From an uncultured Eubacteriales bacterium (GTDB taxonomy: Bacteria > Bacillota > Clostridia > Oscillospirales > Acutalibacteraceae): a stretch of 40,146 nt of DNA. Location of the stretch: assembly GCA_934464585.1 (NCBI GenBank), contig CAKSJY010000012.1, positions 1 through 40,146 on the forward strand. The letters are read 5' to 3'. A program made the translations under genes and the position numbers. Numbering within the stretch: the first letter of the stretch is position 1; every line of letters begins with the position of its first letter. Below the pieces are notes generated by a model. The model did no database searches and was not told the origin of the DNA. It worked only from the letters and a program-made list of their open reading frames with translations. Shown here piece by piece: positions 1 through 9,186 of the stretch.

Positions 1-42
1 TTTTAATATTTAAGTTTTATTTAAGAATAGGAGGAATAAGTT

Positions 43-1911
43 ATGAAAAAGACGTTTAAAAAATTTGTTTCAGTAGCTCTCAGCGTTATGCTCTGTGCCG
101 CCGCGGTTCCTGCCTCCTTTATAGCCTCAAATGCAGCGGGGGGTACCGTAACGCCTAAAGTTGCAGCGGGTAACGATCACACCGTTGTCCTAAAGTCAGA
201 CGGTACCGTTTGGGCAACAGGTTCTAATCGATACGGTCAGCTCGGGGTTGGTGATGCTGTTTTAAGCGGTGATTTTAGTGGTAATAAGACAGCAACCTTT
301 ACCCAATGTGTAGATGCTGATGGACAGCCTATACAAGACGCCACGGATGTAGCGTGTGGAGGTGGTCACACTGCGGTAATAGTTAATGGCGAGGTATGGC
401 AGTGTGGTAATAACGACTCTGGTCAGCTCGGCAATACGACTGTAACTTCAGATTATAATAAATACAGTACAGTGTTTGTAAAAAGTTATAAGTCAAAGGA
501 TGGCAATGCTGTATCAAGTCCTGACAGCAGTAATACTGAAGCCATAGCCGGAGTGGTACAGATAGCGTGTGGTGATAGTCACACGGCGGTAATCATTAAT
601 GATGGAGAAGTCTGGCAGTGTGGTTATAATGCCAGAGGCCAGCTTGGCAATAATAGCACGTCAAAAAGTACAGTATTTGTAAAAAGTTCAAATATAACCG
701 GAGTGACGCAGATAGCGTGTGGAGGTAATCACACTGCGGTAATAGTTAATGGCGAAGTATGGCAGTGTGGAAATAATATGTATGGTCAGCTTGGTAATAC
801 GAATGTAATTTCGGGAGAGGAGGCAGACAATAATTACAGTAAGGTATTTGTAAAAAGTTCAAACATAACCGGAGCGACGGAGATAGAGTGTGGAGGTAAT
901 CACACTGCGGTAATAGTTAATGGCGAAGTATGGCAGTGTGGATGGAACTCAGATGGTCAGCTTGGTAATACGAATGTAAATTCGGGGGAGGTAGACAATA
1001 ATTACAGTAAGGTATTTGTAAAAAGTTCAAATATAACCGGAGCAACACAGATAGCGTGTGGGCAATTTCACACCACAGTAATTCTCAATAATGGAGAGGT
1101 ATGGCAGTGTGGTAGTAATGAAAAAGGTCAGCTTGGCAATACGGATATAGGTACAGGATATGGTAAAATGAGTACAATATTTGTAAAAAGTTCAAATATA
1201 ACTGGAGCAACACAAATAGAGTGTGGATGGAGTCACACCGTAGCAATTTGCGAAGAGAGTAGCGAAACAGGTGGCACATATACGCTATATGGTGTAGGAC
1301 AGAATAACAACGGCCAGCTCGGCTTGGGCAATGATGCAGGGACCGGTAATGTATTGACATTCGCAAAATCTACAACTATCGGTGATTTAGATCCAGTTGT
1401 TCCAGACATAGACAGCATAACAGCCTTGGGTGAAAGCAGCAGCAGAAGTGTAACAGGTGCAGGACAGTTTGTAGGTGGATACAGGCTAGATGTAGAGTGG
1501 AGCGACCTACAATATACATACACCGCAGAGTGGAACATAGAAGACTCAAAGTGGGTTGGAGCATGGGAGGCTGCCGATGGTGGTGACCAAATCGTAGTAA
1601 AAAATGGCTCGGCAACACCGTGTAAGGTAGAGTTTAACTTCAACGCTAATGATGAGTTTAAGTCACCAAGTGATGGTGAGCCCGGTACAAAGGGAACCTT
1701 TGCAGATCCAAATGTAGCAGATGAACCCGCATTAGATACCACTACAAATACAGTACCGCTAGCAGTATACACAGCAGCTACACCGGCTACCAGCCAAAAG
1801 ACAGTAAAATTAGGTCTAGAGGGTATACCGAATGCCAAGGCCGGAACTAATATTGATGAGGCTAAAACAGTTGGTTCTGTAACCGTAACACTTAAAAGCT
1901 CTGACGCTTAA
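43..1911 (+). CDS. Secreted RCC1-repeat (beta-propeller) protein
   Basis: The protein has 622 residues. Residues 1-32 form a Sec signal peptide (KK-rich start, hydrophobic core, Ala-rich cleavage region near SNAA), so it is exported. Seven RCC1-type repeats follow, to about residue 450. Each has the pattern VWQCGxNxxGQLGN followed by ACGxxHTAVI, which fits a seven-bladed propeller. The last ~160 residues are a separate Thr/Ser/Val-rich region that looks like a beta-sandwich; I see no LPXTG, dockerin or SLH motif, so any surface attachment is unexplained. AGGAGG at 29-34 sets the ATG. Several repeats are almost identical at the DNA level, for example around 720-780 and 890-950, which points to recent internal duplication. 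RCC1 propellers commonly mediate protein binding; the partner is unknown. The fold call is firm, the role is open. Confidence 0.85.
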   Translation: MKKTFKKFVSVALSVMLCAAAVPASFIASNAAGGTVTPKVAAGNDHTVVLKSDGTVWATGSNRYGQLGVGDAVLSGDFSGNKTATFTQCVDADGQPIQDATDVACGGGHTAVIVNGEVWQCGNNDSGQLGNTTVTSDYNKYSTVFVKSYKSKDGNAVSSPDSSNTEAIAGVVQIACGDSHTAVIINDGEVWQCGYNARGQLGNNSTSKSTVFVKSSNITGVTQIACGGNHTAVIVNGEVWQCGNNMYGQLGNTNVISGEEADNNYSKVFVKSSNITGATEIECGGNHTAVIVNGEVWQCGWNSDGQLGNTNVNSGEVDNNYSKVFVKSSNITGATQIACGQFHTTVILNNGEVWQCGSNEKGQLGNTDIGTGYGKMSTIFVKSSNITGATQIECGWSHTVAICEESSETGGTYTLYGVGQNNNGQLGLGNDAGTGNVLTFAKSTTIGDLDPVVPDIDSITALGESSSRSVTGAGQFVGGYRLDVEWSDLQYTYTAEWNIEDSKWVGAWEAADGGDQIVVKNGSATPCKVEFNFNANDEFKSPSDGEPGTKGTFADPNVADEPALDTTTNTVPLAVYTAATPATSQKTVKLGLEGIPNAKAGTNIDEAKTVGSVTVTLKSSDA

Positions 1912-1949
1912 ATAAATTAACCAATCAAGATACTAACAATATATTAAAA

Positions 1950-1986
1950 GTCCCGCCTTGTATTAATTTGCAGGGCGGGACCTTTT
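1950..1986 (+). terminator. Terminator between RCC1 gene and asnS (probably bidirectional)
   Basis: GTCCCGCC (1950-1957) pairs with GGCGGGAC (1974-1981) and is followed by CTTTTT on the plus strand. On the minus strand the hairpin is followed by TTTTAATAT, so it can also serve the convergent asnS gene. Confidence 0.8.
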
Positions 1987-2005
1987 TATGTGTAATTGTA
2001 AATAA

Positions 2006-3400
2006 TTAAAATTCAGCGTTACCTGTTGTTCTTGGGAATGGTAATACATCCCTAATATTTTGTATTCCGGTTAGATACATGATTAAACGCTCAAATCCAA
2101 GACCGAATCCGGAATGCTTTGTACCGCCGTATCTTCTCAAGTCAAGATACCACCAGTAGTCTTTTTCATCAAGGTTTAATTCGTGCATTTTTTGAACTAG
2201 TACATCGAGCCTTTCCTCACGTTGGCTTCCGCCGATGATTTCACCGATACCCGGAACGAGTAAATCCATAGCGGCAACAGTTTTTTGATCGTCATTTTGA
2301 CGCATATAAAATGCTTTGATTTCCTTAGGATAGTCTGTAACAAATACAGGTTTTTTGAAAATTTGCTCAGTTAAGTACTTTTCATGCTCTGTTTGAAGGT
2401 CGATTCCCCAGCTGACTTTATATTCAAACTTATCATCATTTTTCTTTAAAAGTTCAATAGCGTCAGTATACGAAACTTTAGCAAAGTCAGAATTAACGAT
2501 ATTATTTAATCTTTCGATAAGGCCTTTATCGAAGAATCTGTTGAAGAATTCGATGTCTTGTGAACAATGTTCTAAAACATAAGAAATTACATATTTAAGC
2601 ATGTCTTCGGCAAGTTGCATATCGTCTTGTAAATCTGCAAAGGCAATTTCAGGTTCTATCATCCAAAACTCGGCAGCATGCCTTTGTGTATATGACTTTT
2701 CAGCTCTGAATGTCGGACCGAAAGTATAAACTTTAGAAAACGCCATAGCCATACATTCAGCCTCTAGCTGACCAGATACTGTTAATGATGATGATTTTTG
2801 GAAGAAATCTTTGCTGAAGTCGATTTTTCCATCTTCAGTTTTCGGTATATTATTTAAATCTAAAGTAGTGATCGAGAACATTTCTCCTGCGCCTTCACAG
2901 TCACTACCGGTGATTATTGGTGTATGAGCATATATAAAATTTCTGTCTTGAAAGAATTTATGGATCGCATAAGCTGCAACCGATCTAACCCTGAATGCTG
3001 CACTGAAGGTGTTTGTTCTGGGTCTTAGGTGAGCAATAGTTCTTAGGTATTCAAGCGAATGACTTTTCTTTTGTAGCGGATAATTCGGTGACGAGGTACC
3101 CTCAACTTCGATGTTTGAGGCATGAATTTCAAAGGGTTGCTTAGCTTCAGGAGTTATCATCAATGTACCTGTAACAACAACAGAAGACCCAACATTTAGT
3201 TTAGCAATGTCTTTGAAATTGGAGATTTTGCTATCCTCAAAAACAACTTGTATTCCCTTAAAGCAACTACCATCATTTAGTTCCATAAAGCCTAGTGCTT
3301 TTGAATCTCTTATTGTCCTAACCCAACCACATATTGTAACAACTTTATTTGAAAATTGCTCTGTATTTTTGTAAAAGTCGAAAATTTCAGTTCTTTTCAT
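2006..3400 (-). CDS. asnS: Asparaginyl-tRNA synthetase
   Basis: This class IIb aminoacyl-tRNA synthetase charges tRNA-Asn in the cytoplasm. It has 464 residues, close to the family's usual ~465. The N-terminal OB-fold anticodon domain contains CGWVRTIRDSK. Motif 2 lies near residues 229-250 (FRAEKSYTQRHAAEFWMIEPE), and motif 3 near 428-440 (GFGLGFERLIMY), followed by the AsnRS-like end DVLPFPRTTGNAEF. I chose the ATG at 3400 because GAGAGAGG sits 8 bases upstream; the frame stays open further upstream but without a better ribosome binding site. It converges on the RCC1 gene and shares its terminator. The FPRTTGNAEF ending and GGSQREER favour AsnRS over AspRS. Confidence 0.95.
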   Translation of the reverse strand: MKRTEIFDFYKNTEQFSNKVVTICGWVRTIRDSKALGFMELNDGSCFKGIQVVFEDSKISNFKDIAKLNVGSSVVVTGTLMITPEAKQPFEIHASNIEVEGTSSPNYPLQKKSHSLEYLRTIAHLRPRTNTFSAAFRVRSVAAYAIHKFFQDRNFIYAHTPIITGSDCEGAGEMFSITTLDLNNIPKTEDGKIDFSKDFFQKSSSLTVSGQLEAECMAMAFSKVYTFGPTFRAEKSYTQRHAAEFWMIEPEIAFADLQDDMQLAEDMLKYVISYVLEHCSQDIEFFNRFFDKGLIERLNNIVNSDFAKVSYTDAIELLKKNDDKFEYKVSWGIDLQTEHEKYLTEQIFKKPVFVTDYPKEIKAFYMRQNDDQKTVAAMDLLVPGIGEIIGGSQREERLDVLVQKMHELNLDEKDYWWYLDLRRYGGTKHSGFGLGFERLIMYLTGIQNIRDVLPFPRTTGNAEF

Positions 3401-3484
3401 ACGCTTAACCTCTCTCAGTATTAAAATTTGCAATATTAACATTATAAATCAGAAATAAGATGTGTGCAAGTGAAAATAAGGATA

Positions 3485-3510
3485 AGGCTCCCACAAATAT
3501 GTGAGAGCCT
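3485..3510 (-). terminator. Possible terminator after the zinc-ribbon gene
   Basis: AGGCTC (3485-3490) pairs with GAGCCT (3505-3510), with partial pairing inside (CCACA with TGTGA). It lies just after the stop of the minus-strand gene at 3523. The T-tract is poor on both strands, so termination strength is uncertain. Confidence 0.4.
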
Positions 3511-3522
3511 GTTTATTATGAT

Positions 3523-3750
3523 TTATAATTCGGTATTTTTCATTACCCAGCTATATCCGCAATTTTGGCATGTGCAGGATGTTTGTTTTATAGTTTTTTC
3601 TTTTCGTTTTCGTACAAGCATCCAAATAATCCAGAGACCACCTGTAATAAGTATCATAAGTAAGTTCCACAAACAACTCCTACTTACAGATTGAGTATAA
3701 ACCTGCGAATCTATATGTACATTGGAACTGTTACATTTTGGGCAAATCAT
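3523..3750 (-). CDS. Small zinc-ribbon membrane protein
   Basis: The 75-residue protein starts MICPKCNS and ends with TCTCQNCGYSW, giving two CxxC pairs that should form a zinc ribbon. A hydrophobic stretch of about 18 residues (LWNLLMILITGGLWIIWMLV region) lies between the pairs, followed by basic RKRKEK, so the protein appears to cross or hug the membrane with its zinc-binding ends on the same or opposite sides. CAGGAGG precedes the ATG. It is 15 bp downstream of secA and on the same strand, so it may be cotranscribed. I do not recognise a named family and infer no function. Confidence 0.7.
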   Translation of the reverse strand: MICPKCNSSNVHIDSQVYTQSVSRSCLWNLLMILITGGLWIIWMLVRKRKEKTIKQTSCTCQNCGYSWVMKNTEL

Positions 3751-3765
3751 AATTAATCCTCCTGT

Positions 3766-6510
3766 TTATTCATTAGCACCGCAACATTTTTTATATTTTT
3801 TCCCTGAGCCACATGGACAAGGATCATTTCTACCAACTTTTTTGTTCTTCTTTATTGTACGGCTTTGAGGATCGTCCTGACCGGCATTAGTAGATATAGG
3901 ATTAGCTACTTGCTCACGTTTTGGAGCATCTTCAGGCTTCTTTATTTGAAGGGTGAGCATCATTCTTGCTGTATCTTCACGAATAGAAGCTATCATTTCA
4001 TCAAACATGTCAAATCCTTCAAGTCTGTATTCAACGACAGGATCCCTTTGACCATATGCTCTGAGGCGGATACCCTTCTTTAGCTCTTCCATAGCATCGA
4101 TATGATCCATCCATTGATTATCTACATTTTTAAGTAGTACAACTCTTTCAAGTTCTCTGGTTAATTCTTCTCCAAAGTTTTGTTCTCTTTTTTCGTAAAG
4201 CTCTTTGGCCTTTTCGAATATAGTATTTATTACATAATCAGGTTCAAGCTGTTCAATTTCACTTGGAGTGAATTGTAGATCATCTGGAGTTAATAACCAA
4301 CCAAGATAATAATCTCTAAGTCCTTCAATATTCCAATCATCTTTTAATGTTTCTTTAGGTAAATATTTAGAAACAGTTGTTGAGATAGCGTCTTTGACCA
4401 TAGATAATATTTGTTCTTTAAGGTTATCACCGTTTAAAACACTATCACGTTGGCTATATATAATTTCACGCTGACGGTTCATAACATCGTCAAATTGTAG
4501 TACACTTTTGCGAATTGCAAAGTTTCGGCCTTCAACCTTTTTCTGTGCATTTTCTATTGTGTTGGAAAGCATTTTATTTTCGATAGGCATATCTTCTTCA
4601 ACGTTAAACCTATCCATAGTATTCTGCATTCTTTCTCCGCCGAATAAACGCATTAAATCGTCTTCGAACGATAGATAGAAACAACTTTTACCCGGGTCAC
4701 CCTGACGACCGGATCTACCTCTTAGCTGATTATCAATTCTGCGTGATTCATGGCGTTCAGTACCCATAATAAACAATCCGCCGGCCTTACGTACTTCCTC
4801 AGCTTCAACCTTTATATCTTCTTTATATTTATTATTTAGTTCTTGGAATGTCTTTCGTGCATTTAGTATTTGTTCGTCATCAGTTTCAGTAAATCCCGTT
4901 GCTTCCGAGATAAGCTCATCGGAAAATCCCATCTTCTTCATTTGTTTTTTTGCCATAAATTCTGAATTACCGCCAAGCACAATATCGGTTCCACGTCCAG
5001 CCATGTTGGTTGCGATGGTTACAGCACCTTTTTTACCTGCCTGAGAAATAATTTCAGCTTCTTTTTCATGGTATTTAGCATTTAAAACTTCATGCTTAAT
5101 TCCTTTTTTCTTGAGCATAGAACTTAATAATTCTGATTTTTCAATAGATATTGTACCAACTAGTACAGGTTGACCCTTTTTGTGACATTCTTCGATATCC
5201 CTGATAAGTGCAATAAATTTACCCTTTTCAGTTTTAAATATATTATCCGGTTTGTCGATACGTATCATTGGTTTATTGGTTGGAATTTCGATAACATCAA
5301 GTTTGTATATTTCACGGAATTCAGCTTCTTCAGTCATAGCTGTACCGGTCATACCTGAAAGTTTATTGTAAAGCCTGAAGTAATTTTGGAATGTTATAGT
5401 TGCAAGAGTTTTAGACTCTCTTTCTACTTTTACTCCTTCTTTTGCTTCGATAGCCTGGTGTAATCCTTCATTGTATCTTCTTCCGTACATTAAACGTCCG
5501 GTAAATTCGTCTACAATGATTACCTCACCGTCTTTAACAACATAGTCTATATCCTTTTGCATAACGCCACGTGCCTTAATAGCTTGGTTGATATGATGTT
5601 GGATAGTTATATTGTTTGCATCAGTTAGATTTTCGATATGGAAGAAATCTTCAGCCTTTCTTACACCTGAGGGAGTAAGGGTTGCTGTTTTAGCCTTTTC
5701 ATCAACAACATAGTCGCTGTCACGATAAAGTTCATCATTATCTTCTTTGTTGTTTACTTCAGTTACCTTAATCATTTGCAAAGTTTTTGCAAACTTGTTA
5801 GCTAAGGTATATAATTCGGTCGATTTATCGCCTTGACCTGAGATGATAAGCGGAGTTCTAGCTTCATCTATCAAGATTGAGTCAACTTCGTCGACAATCG
5901 CAAAGTTATGGCCTCTTTGAACCTTTTGTTCTTTATATATAACCATATTATCTCTTAGATAATCGAATCCTAATTCATTGTTTGTTCCATAAGTTATGTC
6001 TGCTGCATAGGCATTTTTTCTACCTTCGTTATCCAAATCGTGAACGATAAGTCCAACACTAAGTCCTAAGAACTTATATAATTTTCCCATCCATTCTGAG
6101 TCACGTTTTGCAAGATAGTCATTTACTGTAACGATATGTACTCCCTTGCCGGTAAGTCCATTTAAGTATGCCGGTAGGGTAGCAACTAAAGTTTTACCCT
6201 CACCTGTTTTCATTTCACTTATACGGCCTTGATGTAAGACAATGCCACCGATTATTTGAACCGGGAAGTGACGCATACCAAGTACACGAGCAGAGGCTTC
6301 TCTGCAAACAGCGAAAGCATCAGGCAAAATATCGTCTGTACTCTCACCATTTTTAAGGCGTTCTTTTAATATATTGGTTTGATTTGCAAGTTCATTGTCA
6401 TTCATAGCTTTATACTTTTCTTCTAAAGCTAATACTGAGTCACATATAGGTTGAATGCGTTTTAATTCACGTTTGCTGTAATTACCAAATAAAGACTTTA
6501 AAAAATTCAT
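3766..6510 (-). CDS. secA: Preprotein translocase ATPase SecA
   Basis: SecA is the ATP-driven motor that pushes preproteins through SecYEG. The protein has 914 residues, typical for the long SecA form. Walker A is MKTGEGKT near residues 98-104, and the DEAD-like Walker B is in VDEVDSILIDEART. Helicase motifs MAGRGTDI and QLRGRSGRQGDPG follow. A C-terminal SEC-C zinc motif (DPCPCGSGKKYKKCC) closes the protein. The ATG at 6510 has GAGGTG four bases upstream; a TTG twelve bases earlier keeps the frame open but overlaps that ribosome binding site. It is apparently first in a unit with the small zinc-ribbon gene. SecE, its channel partner, is encoded at 9358. Confidence 0.97.
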   Translation of the reverse strand: MNFLKSLFGNYSKRELKRIQPICDSVLALEEKYKAMNDNELANQTNILKERLKNGESTDDILPDAFAVCREASARVLGMRHFPVQIIGGIVLHQGRISEMKTGEGKTLVATLPAYLNGLTGKGVHIVTVNDYLAKRDSEWMGKLYKFLGLSVGLIVHDLDNEGRKNAYAADITYGTNNELGFDYLRDNMVIYKEQKVQRGHNFAIVDEVDSILIDEARTPLIISGQGDKSTELYTLANKFAKTLQMIKVTEVNNKEDNDELYRDSDYVVDEKAKTATLTPSGVRKAEDFFHIENLTDANNITIQHHINQAIKARGVMQKDIDYVVKDGEVIIVDEFTGRLMYGRRYNEGLHQAIEAKEGVKVERESKTLATITFQNYFRLYNKLSGMTGTAMTEEAEFREIYKLDVIEIPTNKPMIRIDKPDNIFKTEKGKFIALIRDIEECHKKGQPVLVGTISIEKSELLSSMLKKKGIKHEVLNAKYHEKEAEIISQAGKKGAVTIATNMAGRGTDIVLGGNSEFMAKKQMKKMGFSDELISEATGFTETDDEQILNARKTFQELNNKYKEDIKVEAEEVRKAGGLFIMGTERHESRRIDNQLRGRSGRQGDPGKSCFYLSFEDDLMRLFGGERMQNTMDRFNVEEDMPIENKMLSNTIENAQKKVEGRNFAIRKSVLQFDDVMNRQREIIYSQRDSVLNGDNLKEQILSMVKDAISTTVSKYLPKETLKDDWNIEGLRDYYLGWLLTPDDLQFTPSEIEQLEPDYVINTIFEKAKELYEKREQNFGEELTRELERVVLLKNVDNQWMDHIDAMEELKKGIRLRAYGQRDPVVEYRLEGFDMFDEMIASIREDTARMMLTLQIKKPEDAPKREQVANPISTNAGQDDPQSRTIKKNKKVGRNDPCPCGSGKKYKKCCGANE

Positions 6511-6961
6511 GATACACCTCAATACATTTCTTTAATTAAGCTATTAGAATAATTATAACACAGTGGAAAGAAAAAATCATTATAAAATTAAATAAGTTTA
6601 AAACCATAACTTTTTGGACTTTAATGAGTAACTTAGTCAAACCTGGAAGTTATTCATTATTATTAAAAACAAAAAGATGAATTATAATCCCTTAATATTA
6701 TATATATATTTTTTAAGAACTGTAGTATCATGCCAAATTATTTATAAATTGATGTTGCTTAATTAATATATCTCAATAATATTTAGATTTCTACTTTTGT
6801 ACTTACTGCTTTAGTACTATTAAAATAATATCTCACGCCCAAATTTAGTTTTAACTTTATTATTAAAAGTCCTTTTCAAATAGATTATTCCACTTAGTGT
6901 TTGTAGAAAGATATCTTGTATGGTATATGACTACTGGTATAACAAGCGATTTTAGAAATTA
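6511..6961. other. AT-rich intergenic region upstream of secA
   Basis: I see no convincing gene here. A TATAAT-like box lies on the minus strand at 6552-6557, about 40 bp before the secA start, with a weak -35 (ATGATT) 17 bp upstream; it could be the secA promoter. The rest is very AT-rich, with no long ORF carrying a ribosome binding site and no strong hairpin until the terminator at 6971. Confidence 0.4.
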
Positions 6962-6996
6962 AATAAAAAACCGCTCTGCAAACTTTTGCAGAGCGG
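6962..6996 (-). terminator. Terminator of the nucleotide transporter gene
   Basis: CCGCTCTGCAA (6971-6981) and TTGCAGAGCGG (6986-6996) form a perfect 11-bp stem. On the minus strand it is followed by a run of T residues (6962-6970). It lies 30 bp after the stop of the gene at 7028. Confidence 0.9.
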
Positions 6997-7027
6997 TAAA
7001 ATACTAGATAATATTTTATTGTAATTA

Positions 7028-8632
7028 TTATTTAGCAGCAGTAGCTTCTTCTTTAACTTCTTTAGAAGTTGTAGCAGTAGCTTCTTCTGTTTCTCTTTGT
7101 TTTAGAAGAGCTGTATATTTCTTGTTTAGTCCAAATACAGAACCGGTCCATAGTCCAACTACGATAAGTACGATAGGAGCTATAATACCAACAAGTCCTG
7201 TCATTGTAGCACCAGCGAAGATAGATAGTAGGGTTTCGTTAATTAAAGATCCGCCAGCTTTACCAAGACGTCCACCGATAACTTCAACAGCAGCCTGACC
7301 CTTAGTCTTTAGGTCTGGATCAAGAGGAATGTAAGTCATTTGCTTTGTTGTATCGAATAGAGAATATTTGATACCTTTTGATAATGCGTCTTGAACAAGA
7401 CCAAAACCAACAGCAAGTGCTAATACATTAAATCCAAATAGGTTTGCGTTTACACCATTTACGTTTTCATACCAAACGATTCCGAAGAATAATCCGCCCA
7501 ATACAAGTACAGAAATAGGAGTAATAAGAGCAGCAGTTCTCCAAGAACATTTTCTTAGAAGGTTACTTGCTGTTAATGTGATGAAGATAGTAACTAAACC
7601 AGTTGTGATTGATAGGTTACCCATCATTTGGTTAAATGCATGGCTTGAACCGTAGTATAGTTTACCTTGAGCCTTCCATACAACTTCAGATAGGTTGATA
7701 GCAATACCATAACCCATAACTAGAACACATATTAATAGTAGATATGGAGAAGTGAATATACATTTGATACTTTCGCCAATACCCATTTTCGGTTTTTCTT
7801 TTTTCTTAGCAACTAAAGCAGGATCGTAGAAACGAGAATCTGTTAATATACATTTATTAATGTATGTGTATAATCCTAAAATAGCGCTAGCAGCAAGAAG
7901 TACAAAGAACATTTGCCACATAACATTTGTTTGGAATGCATTTTTGACACCTGCAGCTTCTGCTTTCTTAGTGTTTCCACCAAGGAATTTAACTAGAGAA
8001 CCAGAGAATATAAGACCAAAGTTACCGATACAAGCAAATAGACCATAGAATCTCTTTACTTCTGTTTTCTTTGTAATTTGGTTAGCAAATTGCCAGAACA
8101 AAGCAGAAATAACAAGGCTTCCCCAAAGTTCTGATAGTATGTAGAATAAAGAGTAGCTCCAGTTTCCTATTAGAGGCCATTTATAATACATAAATGATCT
8201 TAAAGCTGGTATTGTATTTGCTCTTAATGCTTCAATTGTTGCTTCAGACATATGAATAGAATTTGAAAGTGGGAAAAGAACAAATCCAAATAATGCATAG
8301 AAAGCCATAAAGAATGTTATTATAATGTAGAAAACTTTTTGAGAATCAAATTTATTTACTAATTTAGCAAATATGATTAACGCAATAACTGCGATAGGCA
8401 TAACGCCCCATAATTTGATTGCAGGTATACATTCAGCACCTCCGCAATGTGCAGTGGAAACAACTAATGTATCCTTTAGGTCTCTTACCAATGTATATAC
8501 GAAAAGTATAAAGAACATCATTAAAGACATTGGTAAAAATTTTTTCATTTCGTAACCATGAATAGGCCACACAGCAGCTTGAAATTTGTTAAATTCAGGC
8601 TTAGACTTTGTAACAGTTTCACTGTTGTTCAT
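7028..8632 (-). CDS. ATP/ADP translocase-type nucleotide transporter (NTT/Tlc family)
   Basis: The 534-residue polytopic membrane protein has about 11-12 hydrophobic segments. It looks like the NTT (Tlc, AAA carrier) family: the N-terminal WPIHGYEMKKFLPMSLMMFFILFVYTLVRDLKDTLVV stretch includes the family-typical R-D-x-K-D, followed by SELWGSLVISALFWQFANQI and RFYGLFACIGNFGLI. The C-terminus ends in a charged Lys/Glu tail. Known family members exchange ATP for ADP or import nucleotides in Rickettsia, Chlamydia and plastids; substrate and direction cannot be read from the sequence. The gene stands alone, with its own promoter at 8801-8829, a ~160-nt leader and a strong terminator. The ATG at 8632 is preceded by AGGAGAG. 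Such a gene is unexpected in a spore-forming Clostridia genome and hints at nucleotide scavenging or a host-linked lifestyle. Confidence 0.88.
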   Translation of the reverse strand: MNNSETVTKSKPEFNKFQAAVWPIHGYEMKKFLPMSLMMFFILFVYTLVRDLKDTLVVSTAHCGGAECIPAIKLWGVMPIAVIALIIFAKLVNKFDSQKVFYIIITFFMAFYALFGFVLFPLSNSIHMSEATIEALRANTIPALRSFMYYKWPLIGNWSYSLFYILSELWGSLVISALFWQFANQITKKTEVKRFYGLFACIGNFGLIFSGSLVKFLGGNTKKAEAAGVKNAFQTNVMWQMFFVLLAASAILGLYTYINKCILTDSRFYDPALVAKKKEKPKMGIGESIKCIFTSPYLLLICVLVMGYGIAINLSEVVWKAQGKLYYGSSHAFNQMMGNLSITTGLVTIFITLTASNLLRKCSWRTAALITPISVLVLGGLFFGIVWYENVNGVNANLFGFNVLALAVGFGLVQDALSKGIKYSLFDTTKQMTYIPLDPDLKTKGQAAVEVIGGRLGKAGGSLINETLLSIFAGATMTGLVGIIAPIVLIVVGLWTGSVFGLNKKYTALLKQRETEEATATTSKEVKEEATAAK

Positions 8633-8800
8633 TAAGAAAAACTCTCCTTTATAATTTTGATTGACATTTTGTAACAGATTGATATAGAATATTACTCTCT
8701 AAAAACATACACAAGATGGTACCTAACTGAAAGACAATAATACTACCAATAACCTTTTGAAACATAGACGTTTTTATTACATAAAATGTACCATCAGCTA

Positions 8801-8829
8801 TTATATCAGAGGTTGAAAAAATTTGCAAT
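8801..8829 (-). promoter_or_regulatory. Promoter of the nucleotide transporter gene
   Basis: On the minus strand TTGCAA (8824-8829) and TATAAT (8801-8806) are separated by exactly 17 bp, a good sigma-A match. Transcription would start near 8794 and leave a ~160-nt untranslated leader before the ATG at 8632. Confidence 0.7.
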
Positions 8830-8895
8830 TATTTTGTCTCTTAATATGGTATAAAAGTTTAAATGTACATATATGTGCATTTACAGGAGGGTATA

Positions 8896-8973
8896 GTGAA
8901 AGAATATGTAAAAAGTAGACAAGTTATAAATTTGAAAATTATTACAAAACATCCTAATTGTAAATATATGTAA
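8896..8973 (+). CDS. Possible 25-residue peptide ORF
   Basis: A GTG start at 8896 follows GGAGGG (8887-8891) and opens a 25-codon frame (VKEYVKSRQVINLKIITK, then HPNCKYM) to TAA. The ribosome binding site is good but the promoter upstream is weak and I recognise no homologue. It lies in the ~550-bp gap between the transporter and rpmG, in which nothing else looks coding. It may be a gene remnant or chance. Confidence 0.22.
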   Translation: MKEYVKSRQVINLKIITKHPNCKYM

Positions 8974-9073
8974 TAATAGAGTCTGATATTTGTTAAAAGG
9001 TCTTGAAAAAACTAGTAAAAATAACGAATGATTAGATCCACTGACTTAGTGTACAATTTTATCGAAAATGGTA

Positions 9074-9102
9074 TTGACTTATAGAGACTGGTATGCTACA
9101 AT
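9074..9102 (+). promoter_or_regulatory. Promoter of rpmG-secE-nusG-rplKA operon
   Basis: TTGACT (9074-9079), 17-bp spacer, TACAAT (9097-9102). A leader of about 75 nt follows, with short complementary blocks (CCTC/GAGG and AGGC/GCCT, 9111-9150) that could fold before the rpmG ribosome binding site. Confidence 0.75.
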
Positions 9103-9186
9103 TATAAATACCTCGAGAGAGAGGCTTATTTTTTTATGCCTTTTTGAGGGAGGCTAAAATATTCCGTCATACCGGGAGGTGCCGTC

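Noticed and set aside
340..1230. Regular DNA repeats that could suggest a CRISPR-like or tandem repeat array
   Set aside because: The repeats are in-frame RCC1 blades of variable spacing within one coding region; there are no short constant direct repeats with unique spacers.
1233..1838. 201-residue minus-strand ORF inside the RCC1 gene
   Set aside because: It lies wholly antisense to a clear secreted protein with repeats and signal peptide; composition reflects the reverse complement of that gene.
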